From positions 3,714,569 through 3,778,568 of the forward strand of contig JARUPZ010000027.1 of assembly GCA_031213475.1 (NCBI GenBank): DNA of 64,000 nucleotides, written 5' to 3'. A program made the translations under genes and the position numbers. Each line of letters opens with the position of its first letter. Position 1 is the stretch's first letter. Below are positions 9,617-20,606 of the stretch, one piece after another. Below the pieces are notes generated by a model. That model did no database searches. It was not told the origin of the DNA and was given only the letters and a program-made list of their open reading frames with translations. The stretch comes from Nereocystis luetkeana. Its lineage: Eukaryota; Sar; Phaeophyceae; Laminariales; Laminariaceae.

Positions 9617-12600
9617 GTACGTTGCTTGTTTGAAAGTGGTTGGTTTTCCGTGCCGCCCACGCCTGGGTAGCCTTCTGCATGGCGCAGCCACGTAGCGAGA
9701 CAGCCCTAGCGTCGGTCGTTGTTGCCTCGTTTCATGGGCAGAAATCCTTTTAGTGACGCCTCCCGCAGCACCCTTTTCCCGTACCTGTCGATAGCAACGC
9801 TCGTTTCAGCAAAAAATCATGACATGCCGCAGGCGGCGTTTTTTTTCGCGTTTTCGACGTCCTCACCCCAACCCGTTCTCACGAAGCTCACCCCGCCTTC
9901 GTGTCACCCCGCCCCGTCTCTCCCTATATACCCCCCCCCCCCCTGATCGTATCACGTAGGTAGTTTTTTTTTTTCAAGTCGCCACTTTTACTTTCCATCC
10001 AGCCTAACTCGTAGGAGGTTTTAGGGCGTGTCTTAACTCCCACCAAAGAGCATGGGAACGAACGGAACGGAACGAGGCTGTTCGTGGTCATTCGTTCCGT
10101 CCCTACCAAAAAAAGCGTGTTTGGGTCCTTGCAGAATCCTGGGCCTCGCCAGCCGAATCGGCACGAACGGTATCTTTTGCACATGCCAAAGCAAATTGGT
10201 GTCCACATCCATCTTCGGTGGTGTCCATCTACATCAAATAATCTGCTGTTAATATTTGTTCCCGTTCGGTCGGGCCGTTCGGTCCTCCCAAACAAGAAAA
10301 AGGGGTGCAACACTTCTTCTTCCTCTTCCTGGATATACTGTTTTTCTCGGGCTGCACTGAATCTGTCTGTTTCCCACAACCAATCAACACCAATTCATGC
10401 GGCAAATAATATTCCGTTCGGTTCGTTCCAATGCTCTCTGGGGGGGGGGTTAAGACACACCCTACCCTCAGCGATCTTCTGGACAAGCCGTGGTCACAGG
10501 TGTCGTCCCTTCTCCCCCCCGGTACGTGCCTTTATTTTTTGTCGCGCATCGGGTTCAGCATTCCCACTGCTCGTCGATTTTCATCGAATGTAGTTAGCTC
10601 ACGCTTTCGCGCTTTCCGCCAATCATTTTTTTTTCTGCAAGAAAAAGTCCCTACGAGCATGCACTCGGTGAGACTTGAACCCACGAAATTGATCTTGATG
10701 AGCACGCGGACCACCTACCAAGCCACCGGGGACGCCGGCTTAGTGTTTATGGTAAAAGGCACACACGAGACAGTTACATACTGTAATAACCACATTGCTG
10801 TCTCTGGAAGTGGAAAACGAATAAATTAATTCGACCCTGTCGTCCATATGGAAGAAGGTCCGCCTCACGAGCGGTTTTCAGTAGGATGCAGCTCACCCTT
10901 GATGCGACTCGCCGTATACCGCACGGCGCTTCGCGCTTGGTGCGAGCGATGTCTGCCTGGCCGGTGAAAACCCGACGTGCTCAGTCCCGGCATTGTAGGG
11001 ATGCGAGGGTCTGCAGTCATATGACTACGGCTATGCGTGATAATGAGTACCCCTCCCCTCCTTATTTCCTGTGGCTACACCGGTAAAATAATAATAGTAA
11101 TTCGACGCTGTCATCCATATTCAAGAAAGCCCACCTCACAAGCGGTTCTTAGTAGAATGCAGCTCGCCCTTCACACGACTCGCCGGGCACCTCACGGCGC
11201 TTTGCGCTTGGTGCAAACAATGCCTTCCTGGTCGGTGACAACCCGACATGCTCCGTCCTGGCATTGTAGGGATGCGAGAGTCTATGATCATACGACTACA
11301 GCCACCTATGGCGATGATTCACCGCCCTTCTCGAAAGGGATGCGTGGTCAATGGTCAAGTGACTAAGGCAAGCAACTAATGAGTACGCCCCCCCCCTATA
11401 TTAATAGACCTCATACGTATATAGGTTGGCGGCGGTTTTGGCGACGACGCTGTAAAGCACGCCTCTCACTGCGTGAGCTACTGTAAGTAACCAGGGTGCC
11501 GTTTTTTGTTTTTTGCTTTGTGTTTGGCGGTCACCACGGCTGGCAGTCGAGTTTGATCATTTTTGTGCAAGGATAACTGTAACTCCGCACAAGGGGGATG
11601 ATCGTATCACATAGTGTGTATATGGTAAGGCACCCACGCGGCAGTTACGTAGTAAACCCATTGCTGTCTCTGGAAGTGGCCACACCAGAAAACATATCTA
11701 TTCATTGACGCTTTCATCCATATGCACGAAACTTGTCTCACAGGCGGTTCTTAGTAGGATGCAGCTCACCCTACATGCGACTCGCCCAACACCTCGCGGC
11801 GCTCCGCGCTTGGTGCAAGCAATGCCTGCCTGGTCGGTGAAAACCCGACGTGCTCCGTCCCGGTATTGTAGGGATGCGAGGGTCTATGGTCATACGACTA
11901 CGGCCATGCATGATAGTGAGTACAGCCCCGCCATCCTCCCCCCTCCCCTCCCTCCACTCCGCAGGCCTTTGTCGCTTCCGTGGGATTTGGCCTCCACAGA
12001 TTTCAGGGCGCGGAGGGCGCGCGCGAGCTCTGCGGATCCCTCGCTAGGAAGTACGCGTCGGGCGAACGCGACGGCTCAGCTCAGCAGCTCGCCATGCTCT
12101 TCTCCCTTCTCCCCCCGAACGTGCAGCCTGTCAACGCGGTGAAATCCCTCCTTTCCTTTCCCACGGGCAAAGCCTCCGGCTTTCGCGCGGTGAGGTCTTC
12201 CGCGGCCGAGGGGCCGGACCTGGCGTCTGTTCTGAGCGAGAGCCCGACTGCGCTTCTGCCGGAGGAGTTGCGCCCCCGGTACGACGAGGGCGTGGGGGCG
12301 TTTTTTGTCCCAGGGGTGCCGCGTGAGGCGAGCGAGAGCGAGACGGAGCTGGCGTTTGGCGCCCGGGGGCCTTTTCCCATCAGCAAGGTGAGGGGGAAAG
12401 AAGAAGCGAAGCTGAGAGTTTGAGCTCTGTCGTATGCGTGTGTTTTTCGCGCTGTGCTCTGTCTTGTGTTTCGATCAATGCCTTTTGTCGGTTGAAACAG
12501 TCAGGCAGCTGGTTTTGGTCGAATCTGCGGGGCTCGCTTTTTAAAGGTAGTAGCGGCGCGTGCCCGCATGGTATATAGCATGCGCCGACTGCTGGAGAGT

Positions 12601-15600
12601 GTGGCGCAACTGCAGGCTGTGGCGGTAAGGGGGTTAAATAGCTACAGGAGCATGGATCCGTGGTCCCTCTCGTCTGCACTGATCCCGCACGTCGCCCCAA
12701 CCCCTGGGATAGCTGGGCCGATGTTCACGGAACGAGCCTCTTTTGCAACTTTTCTGACACCTTGCACAGGAGCGAAGCCTGACGGCGATCGATTTTGGAC
12801 TCTTCGCGGCGTGCGGAGCGGTCGGCTGCACGTCGACTCACCTCACCGTCATCCCCCTTGACGTGGTGAAAACCCGCTTGCAGACGGACCCGGGGAGGTA
12901 CGCAGGCCTTGCGGAGGGAGTCACTACCATCGCCAAAGAGGTGATCTCGAAAAAAAAAACATGTCGATGGCATGCGTATTGATATTTTGAGCCGCAGTAC
13001 GGTAAACCAGGTACCGCCATGGGCGTAACTATAAGGACCGCTTGGTATTCATATTCATGCCTAAATGCTCCTTAGATTTCCGCCCAGTGTGGAGTAGTTG
13101 TTGCAATTACGTAGGGATTGCACTTTGGAGCCCCCAAAAAATATCACCGGCTGAGGAGCTACCCAAATTATATTTCGATCCGATTTGTGGGGTGGACGCC
13201 CCAAGCAAGGTTTTCTCTTGCTTAGTTGTGGTGTGGACACAGTACACGCCGAGGTGGGTTGATACCTCGGGCGAATAAACACGGAACGGAGTGACAGACC
13301 TTGGGCGACCGTGGATTTTTGTGTCATGAGGCGGTACTATCTAGGGGAAGGGGACTTGTGTTTCCACATGATGTTTAGTTTTTTATATTGGTCATTCACA
13401 CCTACTGGTAGCCCAGAATACTGTACGGGTTTGCGTAGCTTACATATTTACGATAAGGTTTTTCGCGAAGAATTTGGTTGAAGCTTATTCAGTCGGATTT
13501 ATTGTGGTCTGTTCCTTTGGTTGAAATTAATTCGGTTTGGTTCCTTGGTTTTTTGTGGTCTGTCTTCTATGTGGAAATTAACTCAACCCAATGGAAACTT
13601 TCCTAAGAGTAAACCCAGCCCAAGAATATTTAGATGAAGGGCGGCATGTTGGCCACTTGTTGTCACAACCTTCAATATTCGTGGGGTGGGGTCATTTTTT
13701 TGCATAGGAGAACAGACCACACGAAACCCCCACCAAAATTCGTTTCAACCAAATTATTCGCAAACACCCTAATAGTCGGTTGTTGGGTGCTACTGCAGGT
13801 ATTGAGGTCTTTAAGTGAGGGGCCTCAGAAGGCAAAAGTTAAATGCCATCCCACCCCTACCGTCGCGCACGTCTTTCTATCAGGGCCTCTGCAGCGCTCG
13901 GGTTTCGTCGCCGCGTGGGTTGGATCGCCGCGTTGCTTTTGCCGTGGATGGGAGATGGGTCCCTCGCAAAATATGTAGTTTCAAGTGTTTTCCAAACCCT
14001 CTTGGCTTGCTCGCGCAACATACGCAGCTCAGTGAACACGATCAAGCTACGTATTCTCGTTGCAGTTGGGGTGTGAGACATGGGTATCAGCGGGTGCTAT
14101 CGCCCCTCCGTCTCGAAAGAGGTGCGTGATCAATGGTCGAATAACTGAGGCAAGCAACAAAATGAGCCCGCCCGCCCACACACTTTACACACACGGAGCG
14201 CCCGCTGACGTGTGACTTCAAATTTTATCCTTGGGAGCTGCGGCTGACACATCAGGCGACGTGCCTCTTTCAGCACGGGGGCACGAATGTCCTTGATGCG
14301 TGCATAGCGTATGCTCAAGCAGCCACCCTTGAACACCCTCATCTCTCCAGGAAGGCTGGCGGATGCTCATGAAGGGCATGGGGCCGACTTTGGTGGGGTA
14401 CCTCTGGTACGGGGTCACGGTCTACCCAGGATACGAGCTTTTCAAGCGCCTGTTCATTGGGATGGTGGGGCCGCTGAACGCGGCGCTTTTCCGAGTGCCG
14501 TTGGTTCTCGCCGCGGGAGCTTCTGCCACATGCTTCGCTTGCATCGGTGTCTGCCCCGCAGAGGTAGGTGAGGGAGAGAGCCACCCGGTGGAGATACGGG
14601 TCACGGTTTATGTTGAATGTCATTCTGCGCGGGCAGGAGTATATTGGCCGCTTCTTTGCTAGCGGTTGTCTGCAGCAGTGGGCGGAACCGGCGTAGTACA
14701 TAGCGGAGATGTTTTGTACGTGTGGGGGTGTGGGACTGACGAGCTATCACCGCCTGTCGGTGCGGCTTGGGTATTCAAGCCACACGCGGGTAGAGATCGC
14801 GGTGGCGGGGGTTTAACCTGGAGTTGTTCGATGACGAGGTTGCAGTTTCCGTTTTTTGCTGCCTGCTCCGACCCCTGCCGAGCTACCCCGAGATTTATTT
14901 CTGGGTTGTGCTGGGTGGCGTGCTGTGCGCCTGCGTGGTCTATGTATAGGGTGTACCGCGGGACAGAGGGTCGTTTCTCCACCGACGTCGTCATTGACCG
15001 CCGACCGACAACCCCGAAATACTTGCCCACCATAACGTCTGGCGTCTTATTCTAGAGATGTGTTAAGAATTTGGGTAGTCGAACGTTTTCGTTAATTTCT
15101 GCCAACTGGAGGCTTCTGCGAAATGTTGCAAGTAGTAATAAGAACGTATCGCTGCCGTCAACTGTTTACCTTCTACTCTGAAAACTCCCCGTCAGTGGCA
15201 TTAACGCGCTCGGATGTACCCGATCGTGTGAGTGCTTTAGAAAACTGTTTTTCTAGCTGGTAAACTCACACAATGCCCCCCCCCCCCCCCCCCCCCGTCT
15301 TTCGCCAAATCACCAAATGTGTGCGCTCTGAATCACAGGCGGTGCGTATCCGTCAGGTGGCTGACCCGGCGGTGGGGGATATGCCGGCTGCGATCAGGCA
15401 GATCGTGGGGGAGAGCGGCTGGGGAACGCTGTACGACGGGCTGCCGTCGATCCTGTTCCGCCAGATCAGCTTCGGCATGATGAAGTTTCTGGTCTTCGAC
15501 TTCTTCACCGGTAGGCCGTCCGTCGCATGCTGCCTGTACCTTCACTCCACCCGCCGCGAACCCGCGGAGACCCACGGTGCCCAAGGCGTGCATATTCGCT

Positions 15601-16920
15601 CGTGTTGTGTACAGTTTCCACAAGCCGAGCGGCGTGCGTTGGCCTTGCAGAGGCACGAGAAGCGATCGCACAGCAGGGTCGTTTTATTTTCTCCGATTTT
15701 TCGCGCAAACCGTTTCTGCGTTTGCAGTGCGCGTTGGGATTGATGTATTCGAATGAGTCACACCTTGTCATAAAAAGCTGCTGTCGTCCCGGTGAGCCCT
15801 CTTCTCGGGTCGTTTTTGTACGCGCCGGGCAGCTGTTGGAGTAGTCTGTTGATAATGCGTTGACGTCAGGACACACATTCTCGAAATCCGGAGCGAGCGG
15901 TGCATGCTCGACACCTACGAGACATGTACTACTACCGTACCGCACTGATGGAATGCTTCGTCTGCACGTACCCAATATTTGTTCATTTATCGAGTATCCC
16001 CTCTATTACGGGGGACCATAGTTGATAGGACCAAATATTGTTAGCAAAAATAGCGAAATATGGAGGTTTTTGTGTGCACCGTAGGTCCTATTAACTATGG
16101 CCCCCCGTAATAATACGTTTTCGTTCGTCCCCCTCGAGCATTCTCTTTTGGCGCCTCACCGTTTCACTTCGCCTGTGGATGTGTTTCGTTTTTCTCGCGG
16201 CAGATTTTGCGTATAGCTTGCTGCCGTATTTGGCGGATCAGACCTCCACCCGGCTCTCGGTGTCTCTTACAAGCGGGCTGGTGGCGGGGGTTTGCGCGGC
16301 TATCGTGTCGCAACCAGGTGAGAAGTGAGAAGGGTCCTATCCACATATTTGGCTTCCGTCCCAACAAATGGCGTGCGGCCCGATTGATTAGCCTGCCGAG
16401 TAAGTTGTGGCGGCGATGCGTTCGCAAGACCCGTTGAGGACGTGCTCTTGCCTTCTTCGTTGCCCTATTTTGCGGCGACAAAAAAAATGTAGGTTGTGTC
16501 GCCGCTGAACTCTCAGTGAATTTTGTGACGGCCACTTTTTGTATGTGTTGTCGCCTGTTTTTAGGGCTGTACTGCTTGTGAGCAACCTTCCCCCCGACCT
16601 CCTGCTGATGCCATCATTTGATCTGCACCCCCCCCCCCCGCGCGCGCGCGCGCCAACTACGTCTTCCCCCCACAGCCGACACCGTGCTGAGCACGATGAA
16701 CCGCGATCCTGGAAGGGCGTCAATTCCTAGCACCGTTACCACTATTATCAAAGAACGGGGGGTTGGGGGACTGTTTTTGGGCCTGCCCAGCCGAATCGTG
16801 TGGTCCGGGGCGATCATATCGGGCCAGTTTTTGTTATACGACGTGTGCAAGACGGCGTTGCACGTGAGCACCGACGACCTTAGGGTTTTCCTCGACGTGA
16901 TCGCCAGCGCCGGGCTGTAG
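8501..16920 (+). CDS. Mitochondrial carrier family protein, phosphate-carrier type, with long N-terminal leader
   Basis: Seven exons: 8501-9616, 11965-12387, 12770-12940, 14351-14563, 15339-15510, 16204-16317 and 16676-16920, all with GT-AG borders and consistent phases (about 818 residues, stop TAG). The last five exons encode a full carrier. Three signature motifs occur in order: PLDVVKTRLQ, PAEAVRIRQ and PADTVLSTMN. GCTSTH before the first motif, TDPGRY after it, MMKF in repeat 2 and AIVSQPAD in repeat 3 are hallmarks of the phosphate carrier (SLC25A3/PiC), which moves phosphate across the inner mitochondrial membrane. The first 513 residues are not part of the usual fold (normal length 300-360). 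They include a hydrophobic signal-like stretch near residues 75-98, a run of 11 prolines near 228-238 and a second hydrophobic stretch near 259-281 ending in Ala-rich sequence. This suggests organelle targeting other than plain mitochondrial import. ATG 8501 has an in-frame TAG at 8489, but an upstream exon is possible. Confidence 0.85.
9964..10733 (-). mobile_element. SINE-A, tRNA-derived, interrupted by a MITE
   Basis: Read on the minus strand: a tRNA-like head GTCCCCGGTGGCTTGGTAGG (A box) and GTGGGTTCAAGTCTCACCG (B box), a conserved body, and a run of A at the end (T run at 9964-9974 on plus). This is the class II (Leu/Ser-like) tRNA pattern of a SINE. The element at 10024-10462 splits it near its 3' end. 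Confidence 0.85.
10024..10462. mobile_element. 439-bp MITE with ~50-bp terminal inverted repeats, nested in SINE-A
   Basis: Ends are GGGCGTGTCTTAACTCCC and, inverted, GGGTGTGTCTTAACCCCC. Similarity continues for about 50 bp (GAGCATGGGAACGAACGG against GAGCATTGGAACGAACCG). TA flanks both sides. The uninterrupted SINE-A at 43652-43991 reads GGTTTTACCCTC at this spot with a single TA, so the empty site and the TA duplication are both visible. The TA target is typical of Tc1/mariner-like elements. No transposase. Confidence 0.88.
10740..11060 (+). repeat. R1 repeat, 5'-truncated copy a
   Basis: It contains the R1 blocks TTGCTGTCTCTGGAAGTGG, CAGTAGGATGCAGCTCACCC, CGGTGAAAACCCGACGTGCT and CATTGTAGGGATGCGAGGGT, and ends at GAGTACCCCTCCCC. 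It sits directly after the SINE-A head. Confidence 0.8.
11088..11398 (+). repeat. R1 repeat, copy b
   Basis: Same core as copy a, from the TTCGACGCTGTCATCCATAT block through CATTGTAGGGATGCGAGAGT. Near its 3' end it carries an extra segment (about 11310-11390, GGATGCGTGGTCAATGGTCA) also found alone at 14085-14160. It ends GAGTACG followed by nine C. Confidence 0.78.
11399..11930 (+). repeat. R1 repeat, near-full-length copy c
   Basis: It begins at CTATATTAATAG right after the C tract of copy b. It runs through GGTTGGCGGCGG, CTGCGTGAGCTACTG, a T-rich stretch, AAGGCACCCACGCGGCAGTT, the 3' core and GTGAGTACAGCCCCG. The copy at 25606-26150 has the same order in inverse orientation, which defines a unit of about 540-560 bp. 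Confidence 0.8.
12941..14350 (+). other. Intron 3 of the carrier gene
   Basis: No gene seen inside. Only an R1 fragment at about 14085-14160 was recognised. Confidence 0.5.
16006..16110. mobile_element. 105-bp MITE, copy 1
   Basis: Ends TTACGGGGGACCATAGTTGA and, inverted, TTACGGGGGGCCATAGTTAA, continuing into ATAGGACC on both arms. TA flanks both sides. It lies in intron 5 of the carrier gene. The interior is AT-rich and non-coding. Confidence 0.85.
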
Positions 16921-17423
16921 TAAAATGGTCGATGCAGCAGCAGTGCACGGGGGGGTGTAAAGGTTGACACGACAGCGCGTCTTTTCTCGTGTAATTTTGT
17001 TTTGTGTCTGGCGTTGCGCGCGGTCGGAATTGTTTTTGATCGACGTTTTAGTGCTACGTATTTTGTCGAAAGCTTCGTTGCCAGGGTGCTCGTGCTTCCG
17101 CCCTTGCCGCACGTTGCCCCTTATTCCCATGTAGAGGGGAGTATGTAAGCTTTCTAAAAACACTACTGGTAGACACATTTAAGAGGAGATTAGATGGGAC
17201 GTCTAGACGTTGTTTTTTGTTGGCGTTTTCTTCGATTCAACGAGAGGTTTAAACAGCAGTAGCGCCATCTGCCATTGATACTGCCTTGGTACCCAGCCAT
17301 CCCCGTGCCGTGCATTGTGCCACTCGGAATTGTGATCCGCGCTTGTTACCACACACCACACACCAGGAGTGCGACAGGTGCGTATTGAGCTCTGTAGGAA
17401 TGTTACGTCCAACCTTTTGAGAA

Positions 17424-17473
17424 CTGCAGTCTCGTTTTGGGGACAAACCACTCAAATTCCAAGTAGTTTGACA
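17424..17473. mobile_element. Short palindromic MITE, copy P2 (right arm truncated)
   Basis: CTGCAGTCTCGTTTTGGGGA, then CAAACCACTCAAATTCC and AAGTAGTTTG, after which the right arm is lost. Same family as P1 and P3. Confidence 0.6.
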
Positions 17474-18297
17474 ACTTACCTGAAATTCGGGACAGATATG
17501 ATTATGTTTCGGTTCACTGCAGCGATAAAAGGGTTGAGAAACCCGATCAAAGCTGGCATGCCTTTTGGCAACGGGACGCAATATCCCGACTGACGACCAA
17601 GTGTACGAAAACGTCCTAAGCAAAAAAGTCAAGGGAAAGACCGAAGATACCTACTGTTTGTACTGCTGTATGATACAGGACCTGGTACGACCAATACATC
17701 GTGTATCCACCGCTTCACCAGGAACATCTCGAAAGAAATGCTGGCGTTCATGTGCAGCTTGGACATGTTGAGACCGTCAAATGTCTGATGTTAAATGAGG
17801 GGGGGGGGGGCACCGCGCTGTGATAAAGAAAGCTTCTACTCTTCGTTGTTAGAGATGAGAGGGGTTAACATAAGCACCCCCGTCCGTACACGGCACCAAC
17901 ATGTGTGCCCTCGAGAGGGGTTATTTACGGGAGCGCGATCGAGTCCGATTGATCTCGGGTGGTCGAGGAAGCGGGTGTCATGCGTACGTAGTGATCCGGT
18001 GCCAGGGTGTGCGCTGATATTTCTGAGTGTTTGACTCAATCAAGGCTATCCCATGGCTTGAAACGTATATTACTCCCAATTGACTACTACTACTGTAGAA
18101 CGGTAGGTACTGAAACGACCGTGGCATACTTGACGGTCTACCTATTTATTACCGGTATCCATATCTAGCTGACAGAAAGAAAACGTCCGCCTATGTGCGT
18201 TAGTTATTGCTGCGCGGCACCGACGGGCATTTGCCCGTGTACAGGTAAACGGGTTGCTGCCGATGATGGAGGGGGGCGCCTGGTGCTATTTATAGTA

Positions 18298-18402
18298 TTA
18301 CGGGGGACCATAGTTAATAGGACCAAATATTGTTAGTAAAAATGTTTAAATATATAGGTTTTTATGTACACCATAGGTCCTATTAACTATGGTCCCCCGT
18401 AA
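18298..18402. mobile_element. 105-bp MITE, copy 2
   Basis: Same length and ends as the copy at 16006-16110: TTACGGGGGACCATAGTTAA with its inverted partner, flanked by TA on both sides. The shared centre contains CCAAATATTGTTAG. Two near-identical copies 2.2 kb apart suggest recent activity or local duplication. Confidence 0.87.
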
Positions 18403-20606
18403 TAGTAGTAGCAGCAGTGATCGATTTCACGTTGCCGAGGCGGTCGCAATTTTTCCTTTGGCTCCAGTCCCTTCGTAGAGGACCGAGATGAATCCGACCC
18501 GCCCGAGCCACGAGTGGTTCTTCTGTTGTTTCGTTAATTCTTGTCTAGGGCACGAGCCCCGCCACACAGGTGCCAAAAAAAACATGAATTTCAGAGCTTG
18601 ACAGTGAACGGCTAGTTACGATTTTGTGTGGGGAGACGCGTGAGAAAACGAGCGCAAGGCCCACCAAGTTGTTGCGTGCAAGGCCTTGAGCACGAATTAC
18701 GGGCATCGGGAGTGCGCAGAACCCTTTTGACGAACCCGAGCAACAGGACATTGGGTCCTTTGTGAATCGCAGCAACCACCGTCGTCGCGGTTGCGACGTA
18801 GGATACCCAAGGTCGAACCTGTCCACTCAGTATGTCATCAGGGCTGCATGGTGCCCGGTGGTGGTTAACAGTCAACATCAGGGAGGGGTGGGGGGCGAAC
18901 CCAGGCTACCCGGCCCAAGGGTGGCGTGTGTGGTGGCAAAACCTGAGCAACTACTCTCTACTACTGCTGTACGCAGCATCTGCATGTATGTACCTGAATA
19001 TTGCTAATAGCCAAGGAGTGCGAAGCTTGAGCCTCAGACTGAGCTTTTGTTCGATATACACATTAGCCACTGACCTTAGCAGTCGCTGCTGGCTGCCGGC
19101 TCAGTCGTCATGCGATGGTTTTTACCTCTTATCAGCCACTTCTTGTATGAAAGTGACATGCACACTCGTTCATTTAGACTCTACCATTCACAGGGATCGC
19201 CTCTCCCCGGCATCGGGTTGTTTGCGTGTTGCCTGACACGAGCCCATTATAGGCGCAAAGAAAGCCGCTCGGGCAAAGGACTACTATTGTACATATTTTT
19301 ATATGGGGCTTCGGGGGGGGGGGCTGTATTCATGATCATGCATCGCTGTAGTCGGGGGGGGGGGTCGTTATATCGTGTAGAGTATACTGTCCAGCGAGGA
19401 TTTTTAAAGCCAGTAGAACTGTCCTCGCGCGAAGTACGTGAAAGTAAAACGTTGCGTACATCGTGGGGGTGCACAAATGTGGATGCACACAGCACACACG
19501 GGCGGCGGGCAAGCGGGAAGACGGTTAATTCACGAGCTCGCCTGGAGTATACTGGTATTGTTCTACAAGAACACTGGAAATACTACTACAGCACAAACCC
19601 ATTTTTTTCATTTTTTCATACTAATTTCAATTCCATTTTTTCCTCTCCTCGTTCTCGCCCAAACAACAAAATACAAAAGGTGCTGTCACGCTGTCACGCT
19701 GTCACCATCGTCATATCGTCACAGATGCGTCGGGCACGGCGTATAAGACCGTAACAGAACAGCAGTCTCACCTACAGCAGTACATACATATCTCGTACGA
19801 GTATCTACATCAGGACACCAAGCACAGGTAGGGACTGACTGCATTCGATAACACAGAAATACGGAGTAATAAAAATATATATACCGGTATATCGATGACC
19901 GAAATCTCCAAATCGTCGTCGGTAAAATAGTTATAAACGGCGGTGTACCTGTACTCGTATCGTTCCTCAGAACTTTCCTGCCGAAGCGCTTTGAAAATTC
20001 GAAAACCCAGTACCTTTATTTGGCGGATACTAAATCCGGTATAAAATCTCATACCCCTCGGGAAGATTCCGAGAAAATAGCTCCCATCGAAAATGTTACC
20101 AGGAAACGTATCGTTCTGCGTACCATTACGTCCGTGAACATAATGACCGTTTGTACTTTATGTTAATATATAAAATACTCTTACATTTACGGTCAGGGTG
20201 GTACAAACGAACCAAGGGGTGAGCAGGCTTCGCGTTAGTTCGGACTGGTGTACGGAGAGAGCTGAACCGCCCCCATCCATCCTCCCGACAACCCACTGCA
20301 GCAGTCGTTTCCACAAAAGAGAACACTTCTATTATAGTTGAACACGTTGCGCTAGAGATCGAGCGGCGGCTCAAAGTGAGGGGACAGGAGAGAGCACGCC
20401 GGGCCATTGGATAGCAAGAGATAGGTCTCGGCAAGCGAAGGAGGGAGTGCTTCGCGAACTTTGTTTTTTTTTGCTTCTCTTTGAAAGCAAGAGCAGGAAC
20501 CCTTGTCATCAATTCGGTTCTCAACGGCCTCAAAAGCAGAAGCGGCAGGGAGGGGGAGGGAGGGAGTGTGGTCTGTGGTCTGACTTCGCCACCGCGGGTG
20601 ACCACG

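Larger units (their letters stand above)
9617..11964 (+). other. Intron 1 of the carrier gene, filled with repeats
   Basis: A 2.35-kb intron between donor CGG|GTACGT and acceptor CTCCGCAG|GCC. Nearly all of it from 9964 to 11930 is mobile DNA: SINE-A with a nested MITE, then three consecutive R1 repeat copies in the same orientation. Confidence 0.75.
16921..20606. other. Intergenic region between carrier and CTL genes
   Basis: No gene supported. It holds MITE copies at 17424-17473 and 18298-18402 and G tracts near 17800, 19313 and 19356. The longest open frames (about 19110-19754) carry no recognisable protein. Confidence 0.55.

Noticed and set aside
11705-12142. 145-codon forward frame
   Set aside because: Its first half is R1 repeat and its second half is the out-of-frame shadow of carrier exon 11965-12387.
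19110-19754. 214-codon forward frame in the carrier-CTL intergenic region
   Set aside because: Composition-driven, crosses G tracts, and shows no family motif or exon structure.
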